From an uncultured Bacilli bacterium (lineage in GTDB: Bacteria > Bacillota_I > Bacilli_A > RF39 > UBA660), in contig CAKPMN010000012.1 in the NCBI GenBank assembly GCA_934168005.1, positions 1-28,491 on the forward strand: DNA of 28,491 nucleotides, written 5' to 3'. This document shows, in pieces, positions 21,516 through 28,418 of the stretch. Both the position numbers and the translations under genes were made by a program. The notes beneath the pieces are model-generated. The model was not told the DNA's origin. It ran no database searches and worked only from the letters and a program-made list of their open reading frames with translations. Position 1 is the first letter of the stretch; each line of letters begins with the position of its first letter.

Positions 21516-21914
21516 TTATTCACCTATCATTCCTATTTCTTTAAAAAAGTCTACTGTATTATCGTATGTTGTCTCGCCAATTAAAGCATTTTTTGTATCT
21601 GCCGATCCTTTATTTATATATATTAAAGTTGGCGTACCTTCTAATTTTACTTTATTTTTTACTGATGTTTCTTCTGATTGTTGTAACTTTGCTAAATCTA
21701 TTTTATATATTTTTATCTTATTATCTTTTAATACTTTTTTTAATGTTGGTTCATAGTTTTCACAATGAGTACATCCAGTTCTACTGATATATACTACAAA
21801 CGATTCTTTTGATTCTATTTTATTTTTAAATTCTTTGAAATTAATATTTTTCAATGAATTAGAACTACATCCTGTTAGTAAAAATAATGATATTACTATA
21901 AGTATCTTCTTCAT
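21516..21914 (-). CDS. thioredoxin-like lipoprotein with CxxC motif
   Basis: 132 residues. The signal peptide ends in the lipobox LLTGC (C16 lipidated). The mature protein has a thioredoxin fold: strand SFVVYISRTGC, active-site C48-T-H-C51, and the cis-proline P95 in LEGTPTLIYI. The CTHC dipeptide and membrane anchor fit an extracytoplasmic thiol-disulfide oxidoreductase or a bacteriocin/transport accessory (PF20207-like); I cannot say whether it oxidises or reduces. It is cotranscribed with the ClpB-D1-like gene, whose start is one base beyond its stop. GGGAGGA precedes ATG 21914. The function class is clear; the substrate is unknown. Confidence 0.85.
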   Translation of the reverse strand: MKKILIVISLFLLTGCSSNSLKNINFKEFKNKIESKESFVVYISRTGCTHCENYEPTLKKVLKDNKIKIYKIDLAKLQQSEETSVKNKVKLEGTPTLIYINKGSADTKNALIGETTYDNTVDFFKEIGMIGE

Positions 21915-21953
21915 AAATTCCTCCCAATTATTTTTATTATATCATATTTAGTC

Positions 21954-21980
21954 TAAAAAAAAAGATGTTTTCATCTTTTT
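21954..21980 (-). terminator. terminator after the LysM gene
   Basis: AAAAAGATG (21959-21967) pairs with CATCTTTTT (21972-21980) around TTTT. On the minus strand nine T follow. The LysM stop codon overlaps the stem. Confidence 0.85.
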
Positions 21981-22413
21981 AATATCTTATGATTTGTTCT
22001 TCTTTTACTATTAAATTTGGATTATTTTCTACTAATGTTTTTTTATCAGTTTTTAACTTATTTTCTATATCATTTAATGATTCTTCTTCTGTTATATATA
22101 TTTGATAATTATTTGGAATTAATATTATTTGATCTGGATAAATATAGTCTCCCTCATCTAGACCATTTAATTTTAATAAAGATTTATAATCGACATTATT
22201 CTTTTCTGCTAATGCATAAATATTATCTCCTTTTTTGACCTTATATTTTATGTAGTTATTATCAAATCTTGGCACTATTATAAAACTTCCAGGTCTTAAA
22301 GCCATGTCTTTTACTATACCATTTATCTGCATTAATTCTTCTTTAGATGTACCAATTTCATTTGCGATAGAATCTAATGTATCATCTACTCTTACTTGAT
22401 ATATTCCATACAT
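21979..22413 (-). CDS. LysM-repeat protein, probable spore coat/cortex protein
   Basis: 144 residues, starting directly in a LysM domain: no signal peptide, no membrane segment. LysM 1 is at about 4-46 (YQVRVDDTLDSIANEIGTS), LysM 2 at about 53-95 (YKVKKGDNIYALAEKNNV), and a third degenerate copy (ITEEESLNDIENKLKTDKK) at 100-144. The linked YQVRV/YKVKKGD starts and DYIYPDQIILIP ends are diagnostic. LysM without secretion signals is typical of mother-cell spore proteins such as SafA and SpoVID, and the CATATATT box before the gene resembles that of dacB. I chose ATG 22413 because AGAGGTGAT lies just upstream; the frame extends to 22482 through the neighbouring gene's terminator. A morphogenetic spore role is likely but inferred. 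Confidence 0.8.
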   Translation of the reverse strand: MYGIYQVRVDDTLDSIANEIGTSKEELMQINGIVKDMALRPGSFIIVPRFDNNYIKYKVKKGDNIYALAEKNNVDYKSLLKLNGLDEGDYIYPDQIILIPNNYQIYITEEESLNDIENKLKTDKKTLVENNPNLIVKEEQIIRY

Positions 22414-22431
22414 TTTTATCACCTCTATTTT

Positions 22432-22439
22432 AATATATG
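22432..22439 (-). promoter_or_regulatory. CATATATT box before the LysM gene
   Basis: CATATATT sits 18 bases before the ATG, directly after the T tract of the upstream terminator, and is followed by AAAATAGAGGTGA. It resembles the boxes before dacB and the gene at 4186, and fits the sigma-E -10 pattern with one mismatch. No clear -35. Confidence 0.35.
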
Positions 22440-22464
22440 AAAAAAAGAAGCTTTTGCTTCTTTT
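22438..22464 (-). terminator. terminator after the 22463-23680 gene
   Basis: AAAGAAGC (22444-22451) pairs with GCTTCTTT (22456-22463) around TTTT. On the minus strand seven T follow. It covers the stop codon. Confidence 0.85.
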
Positions 22465-23680
22465 ATGAATAAAATACACCAAATTTTATTGTCTTATTAT
22501 ATTCTAATTCTTTGTTTTTTAAAACTATTCTTGAACCTGTTTGTTCGTTATAATAGTTTAGTTCATTTTGATTTATGTAATATATATCATTATCTACGTA
22601 CACTATATCTTCTATATCTGTTGTTTTAAATATAAATGTTTTTATATCTTTGTTTTCTTTTAAAGTTTTATATACGTTATAATGATCATCTGCTTTTTCA
22701 TACAAATAATAGTTATCGTTTACTAAGTCAACTCTTGAATAGTTTAATTTGTCATCTTCTATTTGATACTCATTAAATATCTTTTTATTATTTAAAGCAT
22801 CATATATACTAATTGTCTTAAGTTCACCATTTGTATAATAACTGATTCCCTTTTTTTGATTACCTGACTTTGCTATAGTATTATTTTTTAAATTTATGGC
22901 GTATTGTTCTTTTTCACTTTTATCAAATATATATATTTTATTATTGGCACTACCCATTATATATGAATCAAAGTTCATTTCTTCATCTTTAGCTATAGTT
23001 GTTTTTTTACCAGTCTTTATGTCTATTAAGTATATTTCGTGAAATGTATAATTCTTATTATAATCAGCTACCACATATTTATTTTTATAAAATGTTGATA
23101 AATCTTTCTTGTAGATATCTTTTTCAAACAAGTCTATTTTTTTTAAGACATCTTTTTTATTTATTAAATATAATCCCTTATAATTTTCTAACGCTATGTA
23201 GGCATTTTGCTTTATATTATCTTTATATATAGTAATTGAATCTTTTTTTACATTTTCTCCTTCTTCTTCTTTTAATAATTTATATTCTTCTATACTATTT
23301 ACATATTCATCTATTTCTTTTATACTTCCTTTGATTGTTTTATATGGATATATAATGTTATCTTTCATGCATAATATATCTGATGTTGTATTATTTTTAA
23401 ATAATGGATATATACAAATATAATCATCTATTTTTTTATGAAGTATTTGCTTTATTAAATAATTACCACTTGATTTATTTGTTTTAAATGCAAAGGTATT
23501 ATCATCAATATTTATCTCATAATATATATATTGCGCTAATTTTTTTTCTTTTACTTTTATATTGTCTTCTATGGTATATTCTACTTCTGTTATCTTTTTA
23601 TCTTTAAATACAAATTTTTTTAATCCAAAGTATGCAATTATTAATATTATCAATATAATTAACATTTTTTTAATACTCAT
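22463..23680 (-). CDS. membrane-anchored beta-rich protein, possibly a propeller
   Basis: 405 residues. One N-terminal membrane segment (about 5-22) is followed by an extracytoplasmic region made almost entirely of short strands. Recurrent units such as GLYLINKKDVL, YEIYLIDIKTGKKTTI, NKIYIFDKSEKEQYAINLKNN and DIYYINQNELNYYNEQTG, each about 40 residues, look like blades of a beta-propeller. That fold is inferred. No catalytic motif or family recognised. GGTGG precedes ATG 23680, and a TGTTATAAT extended -10 lies upstream. It is divergent from the CmpB-family gene and has its own strong terminator. Confidence 0.75.
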   Translation of the reverse strand: MSIKKMLIILIILIIAYFGLKKFVFKDKKITEVEYTIEDNIKVKEKKLAQYIYYEINIDDNTFAFKTNKSSGNYLIKQILHKKIDDYICIYPLFKNNTTSDILCMKDNIIYPYKTIKGSIKEIDEYVNSIEEYKLLKEEEGENVKKDSITIYKDNIKQNAYIALENYKGLYLINKKDVLKKIDLFEKDIYKKDLSTFYKNKYVVADYNKNYTFHEIYLIDIKTGKKTTIAKDEEMNFDSYIMGSANNKIYIFDKSEKEQYAINLKNNTIAKSGNQKKGISYYTNGELKTISIYDALNNKKIFNEYQIEDDKLNYSRVDLVNDNYYLYEKADDHYNVYKTLKENKDIKTFIFKTTDIEDIVYVDNDIYYINQNELNYYNEQTGSRIVLKNKELEYNKTIKFGVFYS

Positions 23681-23695
23681 ACTACCACCAGTTTT

Positions 23696-23704
23696 ATTAT
23701 AACA
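23696..23704 (-). promoter_or_regulatory. extended -10 promoter of the propeller-like gene
   Basis: The minus strand reads TGTTATAAT (23704-23696), a perfect TGnTATAAT. A -35 is not evident. The leader would be very short. Confidence 0.5.
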
Positions 23705-23709
23705 TATTT

Positions 23710-23739
23710 TTGTTATTTATAGTAAATATATGATAAAAT
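23710..23739 (+). promoter_or_regulatory. promoter of the CmpB-family gene
   Basis: TTGTTA (23710-23715), an 18-base spacer and TAAAAT (23734-23739), preceded by TGA so that the -10 is of extended form (TGATAAAAT). It is back to back with the minus-strand promoter at 23696-23704. Confidence 0.5.
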
Positions 23740-23757
23740 GGATATGAGGATGGTATT

Positions 23758-24435
23758 ATGGAAAATTTTTTATATTGGTTTTTAATATTTATAATTTATT
23801 CATTTTTTGGTTGGATAATTGAGACTACTTTGGTTTTAGTTAAAAATAGAAAATTTGTTAATAGAGGATTTATGATTGGCTGTTACTGTCCGGTTTATGG
23901 TGTTTCTGCTCTTTTAATGATATTCTTTTTAAGCAAATATAAAGATGATGCTTTAGTTTTGTTTATTTTATCTGTATTTATAAGTTCTTCTATTGAATAT
24001 ATTACTAGTTATATTATGGAAAAGATATTTAAAGCTAGATGGTGGGATTATTCTAAAAAATTATTTAATGTTAATGGTAGAATATGTTTAATTAACTCTT
24101 TATTCTTTGGAATCTTTGGTATTCTTTTAATCTGCTATGTTCACCCATTTATTAGTAATTTAGTTTCATCTTTAAGTTCTGAATATTTTTATGTCTTATC
24201 TGCTTCTTTACTTACTCTATTTATAATTGATTTTATTAATTCTTTTAAGATAACTTTTAGACTTAAGAAAAGTTTTCAAAACCTTAAAAAAGATAGTACT
24301 GAAGAAATATCAAAGCGTGTTCGCGAAGCTTTAATAAGTAGTTCTAAAATGTTTGATAGAGTTCTTTTAGCATTTCCTAATTTTAAACCATTAATTAAGA
24401 AAAAAGAAAGAAAAAAATTTCCTTTCTTCAAATAA
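23758..24435 (+). CDS. putative ABC transporter permease, CmpB family (PF06541)
   Basis: 225 residues with about five membrane segments. The family hallmarks are present: an N-terminal SFFGWIIETTL, then RGFMIGCYCPVYGV, the aromatic RWWDYS and FNVNGRICLINSLFFGIFG. A basic cytoplasmic tail follows (KKKERKKFPFFK). Members are annotated as a transporter permease in databases, but no ATPase or binding-protein gene lies beside it and the transported substrate is unknown. It starts at 23758 after GAGGATGG. Its own terminator follows, so it is monocistronic. The neighbouring CotZ-like gene lies on the same strand but is transcribed separately. Family call confident; function open. Confidence 0.85.
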   Translation: MENFLYWFLIFIIYSFFGWIIETTLVLVKNRKFVNRGFMIGCYCPVYGVSALLMIFFLSKYKDDALVLFILSVFISSSIEYITSYIMEKIFKARWWDYSKKLFNVNGRICLINSLFFGIFGILLICYVHPFISNLVSSLSSEYFYVLSASLLTLFIIDFINSFKITFRLKKSFQNLKKDSTEEISKRVREALISSSKMFDRVLLAFPNFKPLIKKKERKKFPFFK

Positions 24436-24437
24436 CT

Positions 24438-24463
24438 AGGTGTATGTGTAACACCTTTTTTTT
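24438..24463 (+). terminator. terminator after the CmpB-family gene
   Basis: AGGTGT (24438-24443) pairs with ACACCT (24451-24456) around seven bases, followed by T to 24463. Confidence 0.85.
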
Positions 24464-24508
24464 ATTTTTGAATATGTTATATTGAACATAAAAGAAGGGG
24501 TGGATTAT

Positions 24509-24946
24509 ATGTGTAATAATGATCAAGACTGCAAATGCATCTCAGAAATTCTAAAAGTAATAATGATTCTTCAACAAAACGCAAATTGTGCTGATTCTTG
24601 CTTAGATTCTTGCGATAGAGGATTCTTAGGATGTTCTACAACTAGTTTAAATTGTAATACTAGACCTATAATGTTATATACAGCAAATTCAAATGGTACT
24701 CCTTGGAGAATGCCTATATCAAAAGAAGCTACATCTTGTTCTGAGGTAGAAGATGCTTGTTCTAGTGTATTCCGTATTGAAAAATTAGATGATAACTGTG
24801 CTACATTTAGAGTTTTAACTTTAAATACTGATCCTGCAACATCTGGTATATATCCTTATATGGCAACTAATTCTTTCTTTACAATGAATTTAAAATGTGT
24901 ATGCTGTCTTAGATGTTTAAATGATACATATATTGAATGTATTTAA
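24509..24946 (+). CDS. cotZ: CotY/CotZ-family spore coat protein
   Basis: 145 residues with 16 cysteines, including KCVCCLRC near the C-terminus. The N-terminal CKCISEILKVIMILQQNA matches the CotY/CotZ/ExsY pattern (a Cys-x-Cys followed by an amphipathic helix). The middle has NTRPIMLYTANSNGTPW, and FRIEKLDDNCATFRVL with the later FTMNLKCVCCLRC are also family features. CotY and CotZ form the crust, the outermost disulfide-linked layer of the Bacillus spore, in the mother cell. I chose ATG 24509 because GGGGTGG lies five bases upstream; the frame extends back to 24482. The 3' terminator is shared with the convergent gene. Probably spore-specific, but I could not identify a clear sigma-K or sigma-E promoter. 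Confidence 0.87.
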   Translation: MCNNDQDCKCISEILKVIMILQQNANCADSCLDSCDRGFLGCSTTSLNCNTRPIMLYTANSNGTPWRMPISKEATSCSEVEDACSSVFRIEKLDDNCATFRVLTLNTDPATSGIYPYMATNSFFTMNLKCVCCLRCLNDTYIECI

Positions 24947-24967
24947 AAAGTAGTTTTACTACTTTTT
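24945..24967. terminator. bidirectional terminator between cotZ and the 24966-25265 gene
   Basis: AAAAAGTAGT (24945-24954) pairs with ACTACTTTTT (24958-24967) around TTT. A-runs on the left and T-runs on the right allow action on both strands. It covers both stop codons. Confidence 0.75.
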
Positions 24968-25265
24968 ATTTTGGATAAATATCAATTATTGTATTTATTG
25001 GTATTACTTCATTATCTAAAGTCATGATATTATCTTTATTTCTTCCAACAACTTGTTTTGTAATGGTTCCATTTTCTGTTTTAATGACTACTTCTTTTTT
25101 ATAAACATATGTTGTAGATGTAAATATTTCATTTAGTTTTTGATTTATTGTTTTTTCATATATTGGTTCTTTTTTTATTTGTTTTTCACTTGCTGTTGTA
25201 TAATTCATATTCGAATTATTTACTTTCTTTACCTCTCCTCTAAATACATGTGGTAAATCTTTCAT
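24966..25265 (-). CDS. small hypothetical protein
   Basis: 99 residues, Lys/Thr/Asn-rich, no membrane segment and no cysteine. The start MKDLPHVFRGEVKKVNN is followed by a disordered-looking stretch, then strands YVYKKEVVIKTENGTITKQVVG and DNEVIPINTIIDIYPK. The latter half could be a small Sm-like or beta-barrel domain of the kind seen in spore-associated small proteins, but this is a guess. GAGGTGATTT precedes ATG 25265. It lies 20 bases after the DUF368 gene with no terminator between, so it is probably co-transcribed. Function unknown. Confidence 0.65.
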   Translation of the reverse strand: MKDLPHVFRGEVKKVNNSNMNYTTASEKQIKKEPIYEKTINQKLNEIFTSTTYVYKKEVVIKTENGTITKQVVGRNKDNIMTLDNEVIPINTIIDIYPK

Positions 25266-25284
25266 AAATCACCTCTAATTAACT

Positions 25285-26061
25285 CTATGTTTTTATCCTC
25301 TTTTTATTCGTATATATGATTGATAATAGTAATACCACTATAGCTAAAATATTATTTATATTATTTAGTAACTGATATATCGAAAAATAGGCAAATCCTA
25401 ATATTACAGAATATAAGTTGTCATGATATTTTTTTATTAAAAAGTTTAATAATAATACTAAAAGATAAAAACTTATCGATACAGCAAGTATAAATAATAT
25501 AAATCTTTCTGTTAATAAATATTTATATATATTTGAAAATAAGTCTAATATAAAATTATAATATCCTAGATTCATATATATCGCTGTTCCACTTACTCCT
25601 GGAAATACTGTACTAAATGATTCTATTATTCCTATCATTAATACTGTTAACTTTGATTTTAAATCATTTTCATATATAAATATTCCTTTACTATTAGTTT
25701 TAAAAATTGTGTTTGATATTATCAATGTTAATATACTTATTATTATACTTTTATTATCTTTTTTTCTTGTAATTGTCGGTAATGATATTATTAATACTAA
25801 AGATATCAATAAGATTGATACAGTATAATATTTTGTAAATAAATACTGTAAAGCTTTGCTTCCAATTATTAGTGATATTAAAAAACCAATTGAAAGTGGG
25901 AGAAAAAAAGCTATATTTTCTTTTGGATTTTTGTAAATAGACTTAATTCTCATAATAGATTCGTCATAAACATTTAAAAAACAGGCTATTAAACTTCCAC
26001 TTATTCCTGGAATTATTTTTCCAATTCCTATTAAAAATCCCTTTATAAATAATCTTGTCAT
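25285..26061 (-). CDS. DUF368 membrane protein, PopT-type undecaprenyl phosphate transporter
   Basis: 258 residues with about eight membrane segments. Two pseudo-repeat signatures define DUF368: GFLIGIGKIIPGISGSLIA at residues 8-26 and ESFSTVFPGVSGTAIYMNLGYY in the second half. The family was shown to translocate undecaprenyl phosphate back across the membrane (PopT in S. aureus). It would supply the carrier lipid that UppP makes from the pyrophosphate. ATG 26061 gives the expected N-terminus, but no ribosome binding site is visible. TATAAT ends only six bases before the ATG, so transcription would begin at or next to it: a leaderless mRNA is likely. The upstream gene's terminator lies immediately before. 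Family call secure. Confidence 0.88.
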   Translation of the reverse strand: MTRLFIKGFLIGIGKIIPGISGSLIACFLNVYDESIMRIKSIYKNPKENIAFFLPLSIGFLISLIIGSKALQYLFTKYYTVSILLISLVLIISLPTITRKKDNKSIIISILTLIISNTIFKTNSKGIFIYENDLKSKLTVLMIGIIESFSTVFPGVSGTAIYMNLGYYNFILDLFSNIYKYLLTERFILFILAVSISFYLLVLLLNFLIKKYHDNLYSVILGFAYFSIYQLLNNINNILAIVVLLLSIIYTNKKRIKT

Positions 26062-26074
26062 ATTAAATTATACG

Positions 26075-26107
26075 AAAAAAGAAGTTTAAAATTCATACTT
26101 CTTTTTT
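26075..26107 (-). terminator. terminator after the thioester/SpaA-type surface gene
   Basis: AAAAAAGAAGT (26075-26085) pairs with ACTTCTTTTTT (26097-26107) around an 11-base loop that holds the stop codon. The minus-strand stem ends in six T, then CG. It sits about 15 bases before the DUF368 start. Confidence 0.65.
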
Positions 26108-27705
26108 TCTAATGAAATAGTTTTATTAAATTTAAATGGAGTTCCTGTTTTTGGCATTTCAAATATTATGGGATTTTCTTTTAATTCTATATACAAAGTG
26201 TAATTAGCACTTTGTTTTTGAAAGTCTATGTTTATATTTTGAATTATTTTATCATCATTTAAAACCACAACTTTGTATTTACCATAATCTATATGAAGAA
26301 TATTTTCTTTTTCTAATTCTTGTAATCTTATATTATCCTTATACAAATAATATTTATTTTTAGAATTATCTTCTATTTTTATATTTAGTGGCGTATGAAG
26401 AGATGATAATTCTTTATCATAGATATTATTGGATTCTGTCAGCAATATTTCAAACTTGTCTAGCTTTATATATTCTGTATCTGTTTCTTCTTTTAAATAG
26501 TATTTGCCTAAAAATAAATCTTCTAGCTGTAATACTCCATTTTCATCTGTTTTTGATTCTAATATTCTTTTATCTTTCTTATATATTACCTTATTATCTA
26601 ATATAATGTCTTCTTTAGCGTATAATGAATACTCTATATCACTTAATGATTTTATTTTATTATTTGTTGTTCCTAGTCTTTTTATTTTTATTGAACCTTT
26701 CTTTGGTTCTAATTCTTTTTTTATTTCTAATGTCTGATTATCATTTATTAGATTTTCTTTTAGATCTATATTAAATTCTTTTTCTTTTAAATCATATTTA
26801 TCAGGTATACTTAATATCTTTATCTTCTTTTTTTCTAATTTATATGTATTAGTTGATAAAAAGTATCCTAAATTATTTGTTTCATATACTTTATTATCTA
26901 ATTCAAATTTTATAATTCCTTCTATTTGTTTGTTATTATATGTAAACTGTAATTTTAGAAATGATGTTTTACTATTCGTTAGTGATATATTATATTTTTC
27001 TGTTGATTGTTTGTCGGTAAATATAATTAAATGCGATGAATTTAATGGCATATATATTTCCGGTGTTTCTCCAATAATTTTCTTTGTTAGTGTAAATGTC
27101 CCGTTCTCCTTTATCTTTATTTTTAATTCATCATTATTTAAAGTAATTATATTTTTGGTATCATTTTCAACTTCATAGCCCATTAAGTTTTTATCTTTTT
27201 TAATTATTTCTTCATAATATTTTCCTGTTATGTTTTTTTCTATATTCGGCTTTGCTTCTTCATTAATATCAGTATTTAATATTTTATTTTTTTCAGTTTC
27301 TAAATTAATTTCTACTCCTTTATTATCTGTCCAATAAACATTGTAACTACTCATATACTCCCATATTAATTCTTGAGCTGCCATATACATTTTTTTATCT
27401 TTTCTATTTGGAACACCTTTATAGATCTTTTGTAGGTATTTTATTTGTTCATCTGTTAGATTTGTTAAATATTCAAGATCTGGTTCTGCGATTACTTGTC
27501 TTAGCGTATTATCTACTTCTAGACTATATGAGGTTGTTCCTTCCAAATTTAAAATTCTTAAATCCTCTGTGAATTCTGGGTGATTTTCTACTTTACTTTG
27601 ATAATGTGCATCAACATCATAAAAAACTAATAAATCTTCTGCTTTTACATTTATTCCATACATCAACATTATAGTTATGATAATTGGATAAAAATTTTTT
27701 TTCAT
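26086..27705 (-). CDS. secreted surface protein with thioester-like and SpaA domains, MPKTG motif without anchor
   Basis: 539 residues. A signal peptide (1 to about 22, ending VKA) leads into an N-terminal domain that resembles thioester surface-adhesin domains: AAQELIWEYMSSYNVYWTDN (109-128) matches their TQxxIW-type motif. The protein has no cysteine at all, so the Cys-Gln thioester cannot form. A SpaA/Cna-B domain follows at about 336-424 (GSIKIKRLG, then DIEYSLYAKED, KTDENGVLQLEDLFLGKYYLKEE). MPKTG is at 517-521, an LPxTG-like sorting motif. The tail after it (18 residues, TPFKFNKTISLEKKKYEF) is not hydrophobic, so the protein should not be held in the membrane for a sortase. I see no sortase in the window. 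ATG 27705 follows AAGGAGA and the promoter start; the ATG at 27735 lies upstream of transcription. Confidence 0.75.
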   Translation of the reverse strand: MKKNFYPIIITIMLMYGINVKAEDLLVFYDVDAHYQSKVENHPEFTEDLRILNLEGTTSYSLEVDNTLRQVIAEPDLEYLTNLTDEQIKYLQKIYKGVPNRKDKKMYMAAQELIWEYMSSYNVYWTDNKGVEINLETEKNKILNTDINEEAKPNIEKNITGKYYEEIIKKDKNLMGYEVENDTKNIITLNNDELKIKIKENGTFTLTKKIIGETPEIYMPLNSSHLIIFTDKQSTEKYNISLTNSKTSFLKLQFTYNNKQIEGIIKFELDNKVYETNNLGYFLSTNTYKLEKKKIKILSIPDKYDLKEKEFNIDLKENLINDNQTLEIKKELEPKKGSIKIKRLGTTNNKIKSLSDIEYSLYAKEDIILDNKVIYKKDKRILESKTDENGVLQLEDLFLGKYYLKEETDTEYIKLDKFEILLTESNNIYDKELSSLHTPLNIKIEDNSKNKYYLYKDNIRLQELEKENILHIDYGKYKVVVLNDDKIIQNINIDFQKQSANYTLYIELKENPIIFEMPKTGTPFKFNKTISLEKKKYEF

Positions 27706-27733
27706 CTGTCTCCTTTCTTCCCTTTCCAAGTTC

Positions 27734-27762
27734 ATAATACATAAAATATTTTTTTAAATCAA
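27734..27762 (-). promoter_or_regulatory. sigma-A promoter of the thioester/SpaA-type gene
   Basis: Minus strand: TTGATT (27762-27757), a 17-base spacer and TATTAT (27739-27734). The start point would be near 27727, with a 22-base leader containing AAGGAGA. Confidence 0.6.
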
Positions 27763-27895
27763 AACTATGTTTTTTATTTTTTGAATATAGTTATTTTTAT
27801 ATTTCTTATTTCTTATGTTCTTTTTTTAATATTTGCTTTTTAATTATGATTTTTATATAAAATGTGCTAAAATAATAAAAGAGAGGATTGATTTA

Positions 27896-28261
27896 ATGAA
27901 GAAAAAAATTTTATTGATAATTCCAGTTCTTTTATTAACTTGTGGCTGTTTTTCAAATAATAAAAGACTTGTATGTAGTATAGATGATGAGTATGATGGA
28001 ATTCCAACATATATTACTATAACTACTAAATTTAAAAAAGGTAAGGCTGTTGAAAGTGTAGGAACAGCTGTTATGAATTTTGAATCTGAAGATGAAGCAA
28101 AAAAATATTTAGAATCATATACTGAGGATCCTGATACTATTGAGAGAAATGGTTCTAGATTGACTATTACTACAAAACAAGAAATATCATCTGATGAAAG
28201 TAAGGCTACAAGAAATGAATTAAAAGCTGTATTTGAGGCTAATAATTATAAATGTAAATAG
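27896..28261 (+). CDS. small lipoprotein, YehR/DUF1307-like
   Basis: 121 residues. A signal peptide of about 15 residues is followed by TCGC: the lipidated residue is probably C18 (or C16). The lipobox is atypical (LTCGC) because a Cys precedes Gly-Cys. The mature domain has ITITTKFKKGKAVESVGTAVMNF, a run ESEDEAKKYLESYTEDP and a closing NNYKCK. C27 and C120 frame the domain. The layout is that of YehR/DUF1307 lipoproteins, which carry such a Cys pair. ATG 27896 is preceded by AGAGG at nine bases; the frame extends back to 27833. A TGCTAAAAT extended -10 lies upstream (27866-27874). It is followed by a strong terminator. Confident as a lipoprotein, moderate for the family. Confidence 0.75.
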   Translation: MKKKILLIIPVLLLTCGCFSNNKRLVCSIDDEYDGIPTYITITTKFKKGKAVESVGTAVMNFESEDEAKKYLESYTEDPDTIERNGSRLTITTKQEISSDESKATRNELKAVFEANNYKCK

Positions 28262-28286
28262 TAAACATAAAAGTTTACTTTTTTTA
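28260..28286 (+). terminator. terminator after the small lipoprotein gene
   Basis: AGTAAAC (28260-28266) pairs with GTTTACT (28273-28279) around six bases, then T to about 28285. It overlaps the stop codon. Confidence 0.85.
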
Positions 28287-28297
28287 TATAAAATATC

Positions 28298-28322
28298 AAA
28301 AAAAAGACACATAGTGTCTTTT
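28298..28322 (-). terminator. terminator of the tRNA operon
   Basis: AAAAGACAC (28302-28310) pairs with GTGTCTTTT (28314-28322) around ATA. On the minus strand eight T follow. It lies just past the tRNA-Lys 3' end. Confidence 0.85.
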
Positions 28323-28331
28323 ATTTCAATC

Positions 28332-28407
28332 TGGTGACTCGTATGCGATTTGAACGCATGACCCTTTGATTAAAAGTCAAATGCTCTACCGGCTGAGCTA
28401 ACGAGTC
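28332..28407 (-). tRNA. tRNA-Lys (UUU)
   Basis: 76 bases with an encoded CCA. Acceptor stem GACTCGT/ACGAGTC (28407-28401 and 28342-28336), discriminator A, anticodon TTT in the loop CTTTTAA, T loop GTTCGAATC and D arm GCTCAGCCGGTAGAGC. It decodes AAA/AAG. It is the last gene of a tRNA cluster that runs out of the window. Confidence 0.97.
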
Positions 28408-28418
28408 ATATTTAAAAA

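Noticed and set aside
24470..24508. sigma-K or sigma-E promoter before cotZ
   Set aside because: A CATAAAAGA at 24487-24495 has the CATA core but would place the start point on or after the ribosome binding site, and no -35 element is at the right spacing.
26086..26160. Frameshift hiding an LPxTG membrane span
   Set aside because: I read the other two minus-strand frames after MPKTG; both hit stops within 8-17 codons and neither is hydrophobic for a membrane-spanning length.
26388..27178. Several plus-strand open frames opposite the thioester/SpaA-type gene
   Set aside because: Low-complexity Leu/Ile/Phe/Tyr products, no ribosome binding sites, and fully explained as shadows of the minus-strand gene.
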